From assembly GCA_006546595.1 (NCBI GenBank), contig VIAD01000004.1, positions 186,001 through 250,000 on the forward strand: a DNA stretch of 64,000 nt, given 5' to 3'. Position 1 is the first letter of the stretch, and the number at the start of each line of letters is the position of its first letter. This document shows, piece after piece, positions 25,550-34,776 of this stretch. The notes beneath the pieces are model-generated. The model did not search any database, was not told the origin of the DNA, and worked only from the letters and a program-made list of their open reading frames with translations. This DNA comes from Moraxellaceae bacterium AER2_44_116. GTDB lineage: Bacteria; Pseudomonadota; Gammaproteobacteria; Pseudomonadales; Moraxellaceae. A program made the position numbers and the translations under genes.

Positions 25550-28500
25550 ATGACAACAATGTCCAGCCAAGATAAAAATCTTACGATAGAAAGTCATTTT
25601 TCACAGTTAGCCCAACATGCACTAACGGGCAACTTTTTGTTGGCGATGGCCTATTTTCTAACGGGAAAAATGGGTATTTTTTTGGCCTCACCGTTGGGGT
25701 TTGCCTCCGCTATTTGGCCTGCATCGGGCATTGCTTTAGGTTGGGTGCTCATTTATGGCTGGCGATTATTACCAGGTGTGTTGCTAGGCTCATTAATGAT
25801 TAATTTAGATACGGTAATCCACGCAACAGGATTAAGTATCGTTGAGGTTAATTGGATTAGACCGATATTAAGCGGTGTCGGAGCCGCGGCACAGGCATGG
25901 CTCGGTGTGGTATTGATTCGTCGTTACGCAGGATTTAACTTTGCCTTTGAAGAGCCAGATGTTGTTGTCAAAACCTTAGTATTAGGTGGTGTGGTCGCCA
26001 CGTTAACCAATGCAACATGGAGCATCTTTGTTCTGAATTGGGGCAGCGAGATTTCAACAGGACGTTGGTTACAAGGTTGGTTTATTTGGTGGGTTGGCGA
26101 TAGCGTAGGGGTTTGGATTTTTACCCCGCTGATGTTGGTGTGGAATAGCCAAAGTCCTTTTTTTGATCGGACTCGTGCGTTGATTGTGTCTGCGGTACTG
26201 ACCTTGTCATTTACCGTCACGATCTTGGGTTTTATGATTGTTTCACAATTAGAAAGCCGAGACCGAGTGGGGCAGTTTAAGGCGAATGCTGAATTTGCGA
26301 CGCGTGAAATACAACGTCGTTTGATTGATTATGAAGAATTTTCACATATTTTACGGAGTTTTTTTGACAGTAGTACCGACATTTCCCGTGCGGACTTTAG
26401 AAACGTCGTTTACAACTGGTTATTGGCACATCCTGAAGTCACCGTTGTTGAATGGGCGCCTTTAATCACACACGAAGAACGTTCGTCATGGGAACAGAAA
26501 TTATCCAGTGATATTGGTATCGCTAGGCTAATTCAACGTATCGGTGAAAATAGGCAGTTATTAACGGCTGATGAGCATTTGGAATATCTGCCCTTAGATT
26601 TCATTGAACCTCCCGCTGTGCAGCGTCAGATGTTTGGCGTTGATTTACTCGCCTCCGCGCAGCATAAAAATAGATTGCAGCGAATAACCGAAAGTGGCCA
26701 TCCAACTCTAATGCCACCGCAAGCGAATAAACCCTCAACGCTCTCAATGTACACCCCTATCTACAAGCAGGCGGCGATTAACCAACAAGTCTGGAGTAAT
26801 CTAAAAGGTTTTATTGTCTTAGAAATAGATGTTAATAAAATCATGGCTTATGTTGAGCCTCATCTGATTAGCAGTGGGCAAAAGTTGTATTTACGTGATG
26901 CAACAACAGGATTGGTATTATATGGTCAAGCACCCGATAGGCATTTAGTGCGTTTGGCTAGCAAAATAAAAATTAACTACCACGATAATGTGCATGTCGG
27001 TCAAACGTCATGGTCGTTAGAAATATGGCCAACGTCGTCCCATATTGCTCAATATGAATCATGGTTAACATGGATGGTACTAGTGATTGGTTTAATGGGG
27101 ACAAGCATTGCAGTCAGTTCAACGTTGATTAATTCTGGTCGCCGTCAATATTTAGAACGTGCCATTGCGATACATACCAGTGAATTGCAAGAGCGTAATA
27201 CCCAGCTAGAAGCGGCTCACCAAGAAGCGGTACGTGCCAATGCTGCAAAGGGGCAATTTTTAGCGAATATGAGTCATGAAATTCGCACCCCGATGAATGC
27301 CATTATTGGTTTTTCGCATCTCTTGCTAGACACACAATTACAGCCGCAATCGCGAGAGTACCTCGAAAAAATAGACAGTGCTTCGCGGTCGCTGTTAACG
27401 ATTATCAATGAGATTTTAGACTTCTCAAAAATTGAAGCAGGGCGCATCGATATTGAGCAATATCCCTTTCATGTTGACTCCTTGTTGCAGCAGGTTGCAC
27501 AGCAACTCATGTTAATTGTTGCCGAAAAGAGACTTGAGTTAATACTGGATATTCCTGTCAATTTGCCAAAACAATTATTAGGTGACTCGCTGCGGCTTGG
27601 CCAAGTGCTACTAAATTTGTGCAGTAATGCGGTCAAGTTTACGGAGCATGGTGAAGTGATTGTTCGTGTTGAAGCCATTGCCGAAACAGAAGCCAGTGTG
27701 CGCTTACGTTTTAGCGTTCAAGATACAGGCATTGGTATTAACCCCAAGCATCTAGGCAATTTATTTACCGCATTTTCGCAGGCGGATGGTTCAATTACAC
27801 GTCGTTATGGCGGTACAGGCTTAGGTTTAGTCGTCAGTCAAAGCTTAGTTGAATTGATGGGCGGGACGATTAGTGTGGACAGCACAGCGGGTGTGGGTAG
27901 TACCTTTAGCTTTAGCTTGGATTTTCAACGTGACCCGAATAGCTTTGCTCCCCGTCAGTTAATTCAAACGAGAAAACTCAATGCCTTAGTGGTGGACGAT
28001 TCAGAAGCCTATCGGCAAGTGATGTTAGCGATGTTGACGCATTTTTCGTGTGCCGCACAAGCCGTACCTTCCGCAGAAAAAGCCCTAACGCTGCTCAAGG
28101 AAGCCGATGCCGCAGGCGAGCCATTTGATTTTGTATTGTTAGATTGGAAAATGCCCGATTGTGATGGTTTAGCGGCTGCGCGTCGTATTTATAATGCGGG
28201 TTTGTCACGAATTCCGACGCTATTTTTAGTGACAGGTTATGGTTATAGCCCGATCAAACAAATGAGTGAAGGTACGTTATTCGCTGCTCATTTACACAAA
28301 CCCATGACCCCCTCAATGCTTCTCGACACAATTATTGGTTACTTTCACAGTGATGATACGGGCGTTAATACACAGGCGAAAACGCAATCTGTGTTACGTT
28401 TTTCGTCCGCCCGTATTTTACTCGTTGAAGATAATGTTGTTAATCAACGTTTAGTCACCGAGATGTTGCGTCGTTTGGGCTTACAAGCCGATATGGCGAA

Positions 28501-29047
28501 TAACGGTAATAAAGCACTGGAGCGTATCAATGCCGCTGACGAGCCGTACCAATTGATTTTGATGGATTTACAAATGCCGGTCATGGATGGTTATGAAACC
28601 ACAACACGGATTCGCGAACGCTTTGATAGTACGACATTGCCGATTATCGCGATGACTGCTTATGCGATTCCCTCGGAGCGGCAACGCTGTTTTGATGTCG
28701 GGATGAATGCTCATATTGCCAAACCGATTGATTTTAAGTTGTTTGAAAAAACCTTAGCGCAATATTTACCGATTGAAGAAATAGCGTTATCTGAATTACC
28801 TGTATCCACAGAGCCAGAAGCCATTAATAGCAGTGAGTTACACGCAGGGATGATAAAGCTATCGGTGTTGTTAAGACGAAAAAGTCTCGAGGCACGCGCC
28901 ACATTCACCGCCTTACACACTTTATTAGCGGCTCAAGATGTAGATAAATGTCAGGAAATAGCGACCGCATTATCGCGCTTAGATTTTAAACGCGCTCAGG
29001 ATTGCCTCGCTGAATTGGCGAATGTTATGGGGATTCATCTTGATTGA
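25550..29047 (+). CDS. MASE1-CHASE hybrid histidine kinase with two receiver domains
   Basis: The 1165-residue protein has an N-terminal MASE1 membrane domain of about eight segments (residues ~28-235, including GKMGIFLASPLG and WWVGDSVGVWIFTPL). A periplasmic CHASE domain (~260-495) follows, then one membrane segment (~503-525), HisKA with H576 (NMSHEIRTPMNA), HATPase_c (NAVKFT, DTGIGI, GGTGLGL), REC1 with D865 and REC2 with D1006, and a helical tail. There is no HPt domain, so output needs a separate phosphotransfer protein; one lies at 53.9 kb. It overlaps the REC-GGDEF gene. A paralogue of the same layout lies at 30.3 kb. The ligand is unknown. Confidence 0.93.
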   Translation: MTTMSSQDKNLTIESHFSQLAQHALTGNFLLAMAYFLTGKMGIFLASPLGFASAIWPASGIALGWVLIYGWRLLPGVLLGSLMINLDTVIHATGLSIVEVNWIRPILSGVGAAAQAWLGVVLIRRYAGFNFAFEEPDVVVKTLVLGGVVATLTNATWSIFVLNWGSEISTGRWLQGWFIWWVGDSVGVWIFTPLMLVWNSQSPFFDRTRALIVSAVLTLSFTVTILGFMIVSQLESRDRVGQFKANAEFATREIQRRLIDYEEFSHILRSFFDSSTDISRADFRNVVYNWLLAHPEVTVVEWAPLITHEERSSWEQKLSSDIGIARLIQRIGENRQLLTADEHLEYLPLDFIEPPAVQRQMFGVDLLASAQHKNRLQRITESGHPTLMPPQANKPSTLSMYTPIYKQAAINQQVWSNLKGFIVLEIDVNKIMAYVEPHLISSGQKLYLRDATTGLVLYGQAPDRHLVRLASKIKINYHDNVHVGQTSWSLEIWPTSSHIAQYESWLTWMVLVIGLMGTSIAVSSTLINSGRRQYLERAIAIHTSELQERNTQLEAAHQEAVRANAAKGQFLANMSHEIRTPMNAIIGFSHLLLDTQLQPQSREYLEKIDSASRSLLTIINEILDFSKIEAGRIDIEQYPFHVDSLLQQVAQQLMLIVAEKRLELILDIPVNLPKQLLGDSLRLGQVLLNLCSNAVKFTEHGEVIVRVEAIAETEASVRLRFSVQDTGIGINPKHLGNLFTAFSQADGSITRRYGGTGLGLVVSQSLVELMGGTISVDSTAGVGSTFSFSLDFQRDPNSFAPRQLIQTRKLNALVVDDSEAYRQVMLAMLTHFSCAAQAVPSAEKALTLLKEADAAGEPFDFVLLDWKMPDCDGLAAARRIYNAGLSRIPTLFLVTGYGYSPIKQMSEGTLFAAHLHKPMTPSMLLDTIIGYFHSDDTGVNTQAKTQSVLRFSSARILLVEDNVVNQRLVTEMLRRLGLQADMANNGNKALERINAADEPYQLILMDLQMPVMDGYETTTRIRERFDSTTLPIIAMTAYAIPSERQRCFDVGMNAHIAKPIDFKLFEKTLAQYLPIEEIALSELPVSTEPEAINSSELHAGMIKLSVLLRRKSLEARATFTALHTLLAAQDVDKCQEIATALSRLDFKRAQDCLAELANVMGIHLD

Positions 29048-29960
29048 ACTCAGCTCACCTGCAATACGCGCAACCATTTTAGTCGTGGATGACAACCTGT
29101 CAAACATTGAAGTCATCTATGAAATGCTAACGCCAACCTATGAAGTATTGTTTGCCACCAGTGGTTTAGAAGCCTTAGAACTGACCGTTGCGACTCACCC
29201 CGATTTAATTCTTCTCGATGTCATGATGCCAGGTTTGAATGGTTATGAAGTCTGTCGGCACTTAAAAGCGGATATAGTGACTCAGCACATTCCCATTATT
29301 TTTATTACTGCCGTTGGACAAACGGATAGTGAAGAAAAAGGCTTAAAATTAGGTGCAATAGATTATATCGCCAAGCCATTTAGTCCCGCTGTGGTCAAAG
29401 CGCGAATTGCCAACCATTTAGAACTGAAACGCTACCGTGATTTATTAGCCGATTTAGCGTGGGTTGATGGTTTAACGGGCGTGCGTAATCGTCGTCAGTT
29501 TGATGATTTTATTGAACGAGAGTTACGGACAGCGGTTCGCGCAGATCGGCCATTGTCTTTAATTATGCTAGATATTGATTACTTTAAGCACTATAACGAC
29601 CATTATGGCCATTTGATGGGTGATGACTGCTTAAAAAAAGTTGCTCAAACCTTAGAGAGTTCTTTGTGTCGTTCCGCTGATATGATTTTTCGTTATGGTG
29701 GTGAAGAATTTGCCTGTTTATTGCCTGAAACGAATGCCGCAGGAGCAATGGCCGTTGCTAATCGTATGTTGGATGTGATTCAAACGTTAAACATTGAGCA
29801 TGTAAATTCTGCCAAGAAAATCGTCACGCTCAGTATTGGTGTGTGTACGTTGATCCCACAACAACGGAGCAAAATAGAAAATTTAATTGTGCCTGCGGAT
29901 AAAGCGTTATATCGCGCCAAAGAGTTGGGGCGTAATCGCGTTGAGTTTGCCGATGAGTAA
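29022..29960 (+). CDS. Response-regulator diguanylate cyclase (REC-GGDEF)
   Basis: The 312-residue protein has a receiver domain with D66 (LILLDVMMPGLNG), then GGDEF with intact GGEEF at residues 226-230 and the inhibitory RxxD site at 217-220 (RSAD), five residues before. It should make cyclic di-GMP under phosphorylation and product inhibition. The ATG at 29022 overlaps the upstream kinase gene by 26 bp; a TTG at 29040 with GGGGA before it is an alternative start. The overlap implies translational coupling, so this is the likely partner of the kinase at 25.5 kb. Confidence 0.93.
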   Translation: MLWGFILIELSSPAIRATILVVDDNLSNIEVIYEMLTPTYEVLFATSGLEALELTVATHPDLILLDVMMPGLNGYEVCRHLKADIVTQHIPIIFITAVGQTDSEEKGLKLGAIDYIAKPFSPAVVKARIANHLELKRYRDLLADLAWVDGLTGVRNRRQFDDFIERELRTAVRADRPLSLIMLDIDYFKHYNDHYGHLMGDDCLKKVAQTLESSLCRSADMIFRYGGEEFACLLPETNAAGAMAVANRMLDVIQTLNIEHVNSAKKIVTLSIGVCTLIPQQRSKIENLIVPADKALYRAKELGRNRVEFADE

Positions 29961-29998
29961 TTGGGTATAGGATATTAGATGCCGTTAATGTGTGGTTA

Positions 29999-30052
29999 AC
30001 CCTTCGACTCCGCTCAGGGTATGTTTCACGCTGGCTGAGCGGAGTCGAAGCC
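29999..30052. repeat. REP-like palindrome (CTTCGACTCCGCTCAG family), copy 1
   Basis: CTTCGACTCCGCTCAG (30002-30017) and CTGAGCGGAGTCGAAG (30035-30050), a perfect 16-bp inverted repeat. It lies in the 308-bp gap between the diguanylate cyclase and the second kinase, along with a MITE-like copy; nothing else was seen in that gap. Confidence 0.85.
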
Positions 30053-30090
30053 CGTTTTTGGGTGATTGAATTTAGATTTTTTAACATTTA

Positions 30091-30188
30091 TGACTTACGC
30101 GGTTATCGTTTATTTGTTCATGTTTTAGCCGCTTTAGGCAACTTTATGTTCGCAAAACGCGCTAATCGCAGTGCGATGCGTAAGTCCT
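30091..30188 (-). repeat. MITE-like ~99-bp repeat, copy 4
   Basis: Reverse orientation: GACTTACGCGGTTATCG to GCGATGCGTAAGTCCT. The central hairpin TAGCCGCTTTAGGC is retained. Confidence 0.85.
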
Positions 30189-30268
30189 AACATTTTTAGA
30201 AAAAACTAAATTTCAACACGTCAAGAGACCTTAGTATCCGTGAGTGACTTTGTCTGGAAGAAGTAAAT

Positions 30269-33200
30269 ATGGATTTTTCGCCTCAAAAAAACACAATAGA
30301 AAACAAGATAGGTCGATGGGCTGGGCATTGGCTTGTAGGCAATTTATTGTTGGCGATGAGTTATTTTTTGACGGGGAAAGTGGGGGTGTTGCTTGCTGCA
30401 CCACCGGGTTATGCCACCATTGTTTGGCCTGCGTCAGGCATCGCATTAGGCTGGATTTTATTATTTGGCAAGCGTTTGTTGGCAGGCATTGTACTGGGGT
30501 CTTTTGCGGTTAATATGACCGTTGTTGCCAAAAATGCAGGGGTGGATATTTTTGAGGTCAGTTGGACAATTCCTCTATTAATAGCTGGTGGTGCGGCGGT
30601 GCAGGCATGGTTAGGCACACGGCTTATTCAACATTACCTCCCTTCTTTTTTGGCGTTTGATGCTCCCCATATTGTCATTAAAACGCTCATGTTGGGTGGC
30701 ACGGTTGCGACTCTGTTTAATGCGATGTGGAGTACCGCGATTCTCTACGGTTTTGGCGCACTAAGAACTGACTTATGTCTGCAAAATGGATTGACGTGGT
30801 GGATTGGTGACAGTATTGGAGTATGGATTTTTACACCTTTAGTATTGATTTGGGGATTAGCCCCGCCGTTTTATGACCGTGTACGCGCATTGATTGTGAC
30901 GGTGGTGTCGTGTGGGGCATTTGTTTTGGCTGCTGCTGCTTTTTTATTGGCGACAGAGTTAGAAAAAGCCGAGCGAGCAGGCAGTTTCCAAGTCTCAGGT
31001 GAACGTGTTGTTGGTCAAATGCGCCAGCATTTTGCGGAGTATGACCAGTTTTCAATTCTATTACGTGGTTTTTTTAATAGTAGCGAGTTTGTCTCTCGGA
31101 GTGAATTTCAACAGTTTGTTGCGGAGTGGACAAAAAAACATCCCGAAGTACAGGCTGTCGAATGGGCATTACTCATTGGTGAAGAAGAACGAGTAGTGTG
31201 GCAACAGCGAGTTTCTTCAGAAATGGGCTTGCCTATTCACATTAGCGAAAAATCCCCAAACGAGCAATTACCCTTAGTTCCCGCTCTCGAGCGTCGTGAG
31301 TATCTCCCGCTAGAATACATTGAACCGTTACCAAAAAATCAGGGCATGTTAGGTTTTGATGCGCTGACGCATCAGGGTAGCAAGGCATTTTTGCAACAGG
31401 TTGTGGCGTATGGCAACCCGATGTTGTCGCCCCCGCGTAAATTGATTCAATCAACCATACAACGCCCAGCCGCTTTACTCTATACCCCCGTGTATAAAAA
31501 GCCTATCCCCGCGCATCCAACGTGGGCGGATGTACAAGGTTTTGTCGTGGTCGTGCTAAAAAGTGATGAGGTATTAGCGTCACTGACTAAAGATATTATC
31601 CCAAGTGGCCAATCTGTCTTAGTCACGGATAAAAAGACGGGCATGGTGTTATATGGCCATCGCCCGAATGAAAACTTGTTTAATATCGCTCAACAAATGG
31701 GATTAAGTTACACCTCTACCTTTAATGTTGGTCAGCAAGTGTGGCGTGTTGAAATGTGGCCAATGACACAAAAAATCGCCACATATTCCTCTTGGTTAAC
31801 GTGGATGGTGTTAATTATCGGCTTAATTGGCACGAGCATCGCCGTCAGTTATACCTTAGTCAGTACAGGCCATTATCAGTATTTAGAGCATGAAGTGGCG
31901 CAACAAACCCAAATTCTACGCCTACAAAATGCCGAATTAGCGGCAGCTCGTATTGAAGCAGATCGTGCCAATGCCGCAAAAGGTTTGTTTCTCGCCAATA
32001 TGAGTCATGAAATACGCACCCCGATGAATGGCGTTTTAGGCATGACGGATTTATTACAAACCACTGAGCTAAATGTACAGCAACAACAATTTGTGCAGGT
32101 GTTACATCTCTCTGGTAAAGCGTTATTGCATATTATTAATGATATTTTGGATTACTCTAAAGTCGAAGCAGGCAAGATGGAAATCGAGCATCTGGATATG
32201 GACTTAGAAACCTTATTATTAGAATGTGCTTCTATTTTTGCCTTGACTGCGGAGGAAAAAAATATTGATTTTTTGGCGTTTATTGAGACCAATGCCCCCG
32301 TTTTTATTCAATCAGACCCCACAAGGTTACGACAAATTTTATTAAATTTGTTGAGTAATGCCTTCAAGTTTACCCATCACGGTCATATTCATTTACGAGT
32401 GCAGACGCAGCTTGTGCAAGGACAATCAAACATTCAGTTTGTGGTTTCAGATACAGGCATTGGTATGACGAAGGAGCAAAAAGACCGATTATTTCAAGCC
32501 TTTACCCAAGCCGACTCGTCAACGACACGTCAATTTGGCGGTACAGGATTAGGCTTGAGTATTAGTAAACGCTTAGTTGATTTAATGCACGGGCAAATGA
32601 CGGTCGAAAGTCATATTGGCGAAGGTACGACGTTTACGGTGACTTTACCGTATCAGTCAGCCAGTCAAGACTATATTCATGACCATGCTCGGTCATCGGC
32701 TCTGTTAACGGGTGTGCGCGTGTTATTGGTCGATCATTCACTCGAATTTACCACGGTCATGAGCAAGCAAGCACGCGCATGGGGCATGTTTGCAGACACG
32801 GCACAGGACGGCGAACAGGCATTAGCCTTGATGAATCAGGCATATCAACAGGGACAACCCTATGATGTTGTTGTCTTAGATGCAAGCTTAACACCCATGA
32901 CAGGCTTAGATATCGCTCAAAAAATGGCGAACACGCCTGAGTTGGCAGGCAGTCAACGAATATTATTCACCACGATGCGGACACTGGTCGATAAGCAAAT
33001 GCAATTGACCGCAGGGTTACAGGCCATGCAAAAACCCAGCTCTAGCAATGCCTTGCGTGACGTATTTTTGACGGTCTTAGGTGAGCAAAAAAAATCTTCG
33101 TTTATCAATCATGCGTATCAAGACAATGAAGACGCACTTCAGACGTTAAAAAATAAACATGTGTTGATTGCCGAAGATAATGTTGTTAATCAAATGGTGA

Positions 33201-33544
33201 TTGTGGGAATGTTAAAAAAACTTGGGATGACAACAGAAGTCGCAAGTCATGGTTTAGACGCGTTAACCTTGTATGTTAATAGCCCTTTAGCTTATGACTT
33301 GGTATTGATGGATTGTGAAATGCCCATTTTAGACGGTTATCAAGCGACAGAGAAAATGCGTGCTTTTGAGCAAAAGCAACATCTTCGACCCATACATATT
33401 GTCGCGCTGACCGCCCACGCTATGCGTGAGCAGCAACAGCGTTGTCTTGATGTTGGAATGAATGACTTCCTCGCCAAGCCTTTAGCGTTTGCGCGGCTAG
33501 AACACGTGTTGGTGCAGCATCTCAGCAAAAGATCCATCCTTTGA
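30269..33544 (+). CDS. MASE1-CHASE hybrid histidine kinase with two receiver domains (paralogue)
   Basis: At 1091 residues it has the same architecture as the kinase at 25.5 kb: MASE1 (~25-235), CHASE (~260-500), a membrane segment near 508-530, HisKA with H580 (NMSHEIRTPMNG), HATPase_c (NAFKFT, DTGIGM, GGTGLGLS), REC1 and REC2. REC1 keeps a possible acceptor, D871, but its acidic pair is D822-H823 instead of Asp-Asp, so it may be impaired. REC2 is canonical with D1015. It lacks the helical tail and has no HPt domain. It is likely a tandem duplicate separated by the diguanylate cyclase. Confidence 0.93.
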   Translation: MDFSPQKNTIENKIGRWAGHWLVGNLLLAMSYFLTGKVGVLLAAPPGYATIVWPASGIALGWILLFGKRLLAGIVLGSFAVNMTVVAKNAGVDIFEVSWTIPLLIAGGAAVQAWLGTRLIQHYLPSFLAFDAPHIVIKTLMLGGTVATLFNAMWSTAILYGFGALRTDLCLQNGLTWWIGDSIGVWIFTPLVLIWGLAPPFYDRVRALIVTVVSCGAFVLAAAAFLLATELEKAERAGSFQVSGERVVGQMRQHFAEYDQFSILLRGFFNSSEFVSRSEFQQFVAEWTKKHPEVQAVEWALLIGEEERVVWQQRVSSEMGLPIHISEKSPNEQLPLVPALERREYLPLEYIEPLPKNQGMLGFDALTHQGSKAFLQQVVAYGNPMLSPPRKLIQSTIQRPAALLYTPVYKKPIPAHPTWADVQGFVVVVLKSDEVLASLTKDIIPSGQSVLVTDKKTGMVLYGHRPNENLFNIAQQMGLSYTSTFNVGQQVWRVEMWPMTQKIATYSSWLTWMVLIIGLIGTSIAVSYTLVSTGHYQYLEHEVAQQTQILRLQNAELAAARIEADRANAAKGLFLANMSHEIRTPMNGVLGMTDLLQTTELNVQQQQFVQVLHLSGKALLHIINDILDYSKVEAGKMEIEHLDMDLETLLLECASIFALTAEEKNIDFLAFIETNAPVFIQSDPTRLRQILLNLLSNAFKFTHHGHIHLRVQTQLVQGQSNIQFVVSDTGIGMTKEQKDRLFQAFTQADSSTTRQFGGTGLGLSISKRLVDLMHGQMTVESHIGEGTTFTVTLPYQSASQDYIHDHARSSALLTGVRVLLVDHSLEFTTVMSKQARAWGMFADTAQDGEQALALMNQAYQQGQPYDVVVLDASLTPMTGLDIAQKMANTPELAGSQRILFTTMRTLVDKQMQLTAGLQAMQKPSSSNALRDVFLTVLGEQKKSSFINHAYQDNEDALQTLKNKHVLIAEDNVVNQMVIVGMLKKLGMTTEVASHGLDALTLYVNSPLAYDLVLMDCEMPILDGYQATEKMRAFEQKQHLRPIHIVALTAHAMREQQQRCLDVGMNDFLAKPLAFARLEHVLVQHLSKRSIL

Positions 33545-33600
33545 CAGGCTCAGGGCGAGCGGTATTTGAGTATTCTGTTAGTAGTGAGCTTGTCGAACCA
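33538..33600. repeat. REP-like unit (GACAGGCTCAGGGCGAGCGGT family)
   Basis: CCTTTGACAGGCTCAGGGCG (33538-33557) continuing to AGCGGT, with a partial inverted partner AGCTTGTCGAACC at 33588-33600. The same unit occurs inverted at 42808-42846. It overlaps the last codons of the kinase gene. Confidence 0.7.
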
Positions 33601-33665
33601 TCAGTTAATAGCGAGAACACCCATTACAACACCGATGAAACGTCAAAAAGCCTAAAAATCAACCC

Positions 33666-34664
33666 CTACAACTTTCTAAATGCACTCGGTGTTTGCCCCG
33701 TCCAACGTTTAAATGCGCGGGTGAAATTTGCCATATCGGAATAACCCAAATACTCAGAAATGTCATCCAAACTTTGTTTTTTATCCGACAATAAATCCAT
33801 CGCTTTTTGTTTCCGCGACTCATCGACTAAATCACTATACGTAATACTGTGTTTGGCTAATTGGCGTTTTAACGTCCGTTCTGACATGTGTAAACGACTG
33901 GCGACATGCTCTAAAGACGAAAAACCCGTCTTTTCATCAAACATTAAGGCTTTCACTTGGGCGACAAACGGTTGTTCTAAACCAAACTTCTCTAAGCCTT
34001 GTTCACATTGCGATAACGCTAATTGACTAGCGATAGGGTTCGCCATTACTAAGGGTAAATCTAGGTATTCTTTGCTAAAAATAATACGGTTAGCTTGTTG
34101 TTCTACAAACACTTCACCTGGTAAAAAAGGCAATATCGGCGCAAGATAACTGGGCGCAGGAAAATCAATTTCCACACGACCCGACAACGAACGGCCAGTC
34201 GCAACATGTCCCATGTGCACAAAGCCAAAAATCACCGCCATGATCGCTGTATCACGTAAGGGTTGTAAGTCAGTATTGACATCTAAATAGAGAATGGCCG
34301 CATCATCGGTTTCTTCTAAACGGATGCCAACAATATCACTAATCATGCCGACAAAGCGTTCGGCAATACCTAAAGCCTGACGGACATTCGCCGCTGTTAA
34401 TGCCGCAAAACCAATAAAACCGTGCATCGAAATTTGCATTTCTTGGCCAAATAAAACGGCTAATTCGGCTTTTTGTGTATGTTCTTGCGTTTTAATTAAT
34501 AATTGATTGAGCAGATCCAAGGAGATACGTCGTTGTGGGTCTAGCAACATGTCACGGGTTAAGCCTAAATCACCGAGCAATTCTTCTGGTTTAACATTCC
34601 AACGTGCTGCAATGTCCACCATCAATAAAGGATAAACAGCAGGCAAGCTTTGCAGTGAATACAT
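33666..34664 (-). CDS. AraC-family regulator, arabinose-binding-like N-terminal domain
   Basis: The 332-residue protein (from ATG 34664, MYSLQSL, with GAGG before it) has a PF12625-type domain (~10-200, with MHGFIGFAALTAANVRQAL) and a C-terminal double HTH (RLHMSERTLKRQLAKHS, then YLGYSDMANFTRAFKRWTGQTPSAFRKL). It diverges from the first PF10118 gene. The ~84-bp divergent region is copied upstream of the second PF10118 gene, so this regulator probably controls both. An upstream in-frame Met at 34706 would overlap that shared region. Confidence 0.9.
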   Translation of the reverse strand: MYSLQSLPAVYPLLMVDIAARWNVKPEELLGDLGLTRDMLLDPQRRISLDLLNQLLIKTQEHTQKAELAVLFGQEMQISMHGFIGFAALTAANVRQALGIAERFVGMISDIVGIRLEETDDAAILYLDVNTDLQPLRDTAIMAVIFGFVHMGHVATGRSLSGRVEIDFPAPSYLAPILPFLPGEVFVEQQANRIIFSKEYLDLPLVMANPIASQLALSQCEQGLEKFGLEQPFVAQVKALMFDEKTGFSSLEHVASRLHMSERTLKRQLAKHSITYSDLVDESRKQKAMDLLSDKKQSLDDISEYLGYSDMANFTRAFKRWTGQTPSAFRKL

Positions 34665-34678
34665 GAAATTTTGGCCTC

Positions 34679-34762
34679 TAATGATAAAAAGATGGCACGC
34701 AAGCACCTACTTACCATACGCTTGTACGGTTAAATTGAGAATATGACATCAAACACTGTAAC
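34679..34762 (+). promoter_or_regulatory. Shared promoter/operator box A of the PF10118 genes
   Basis: This 84-bp segment between the AraC gene and the first PF10118 gene is strongly conserved at 37533-37616. The 20 bases AAGCACCTACTTACCATACG (34701-34720) are identical in both. An imperfect dyad ACCATACG-N3-TACGGT follows, then TTAAATT and ATGACATCAA. Confidence 0.75.
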
Positions 34763-34776
34763 GCTAGAGGTTGAAA

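Noticed and set aside
29830..30087. 85-codon minus-strand frame
   Set aside because: It runs through a REP palindrome and antisense to the GGDEF gene; its residues simply translate the repeat.
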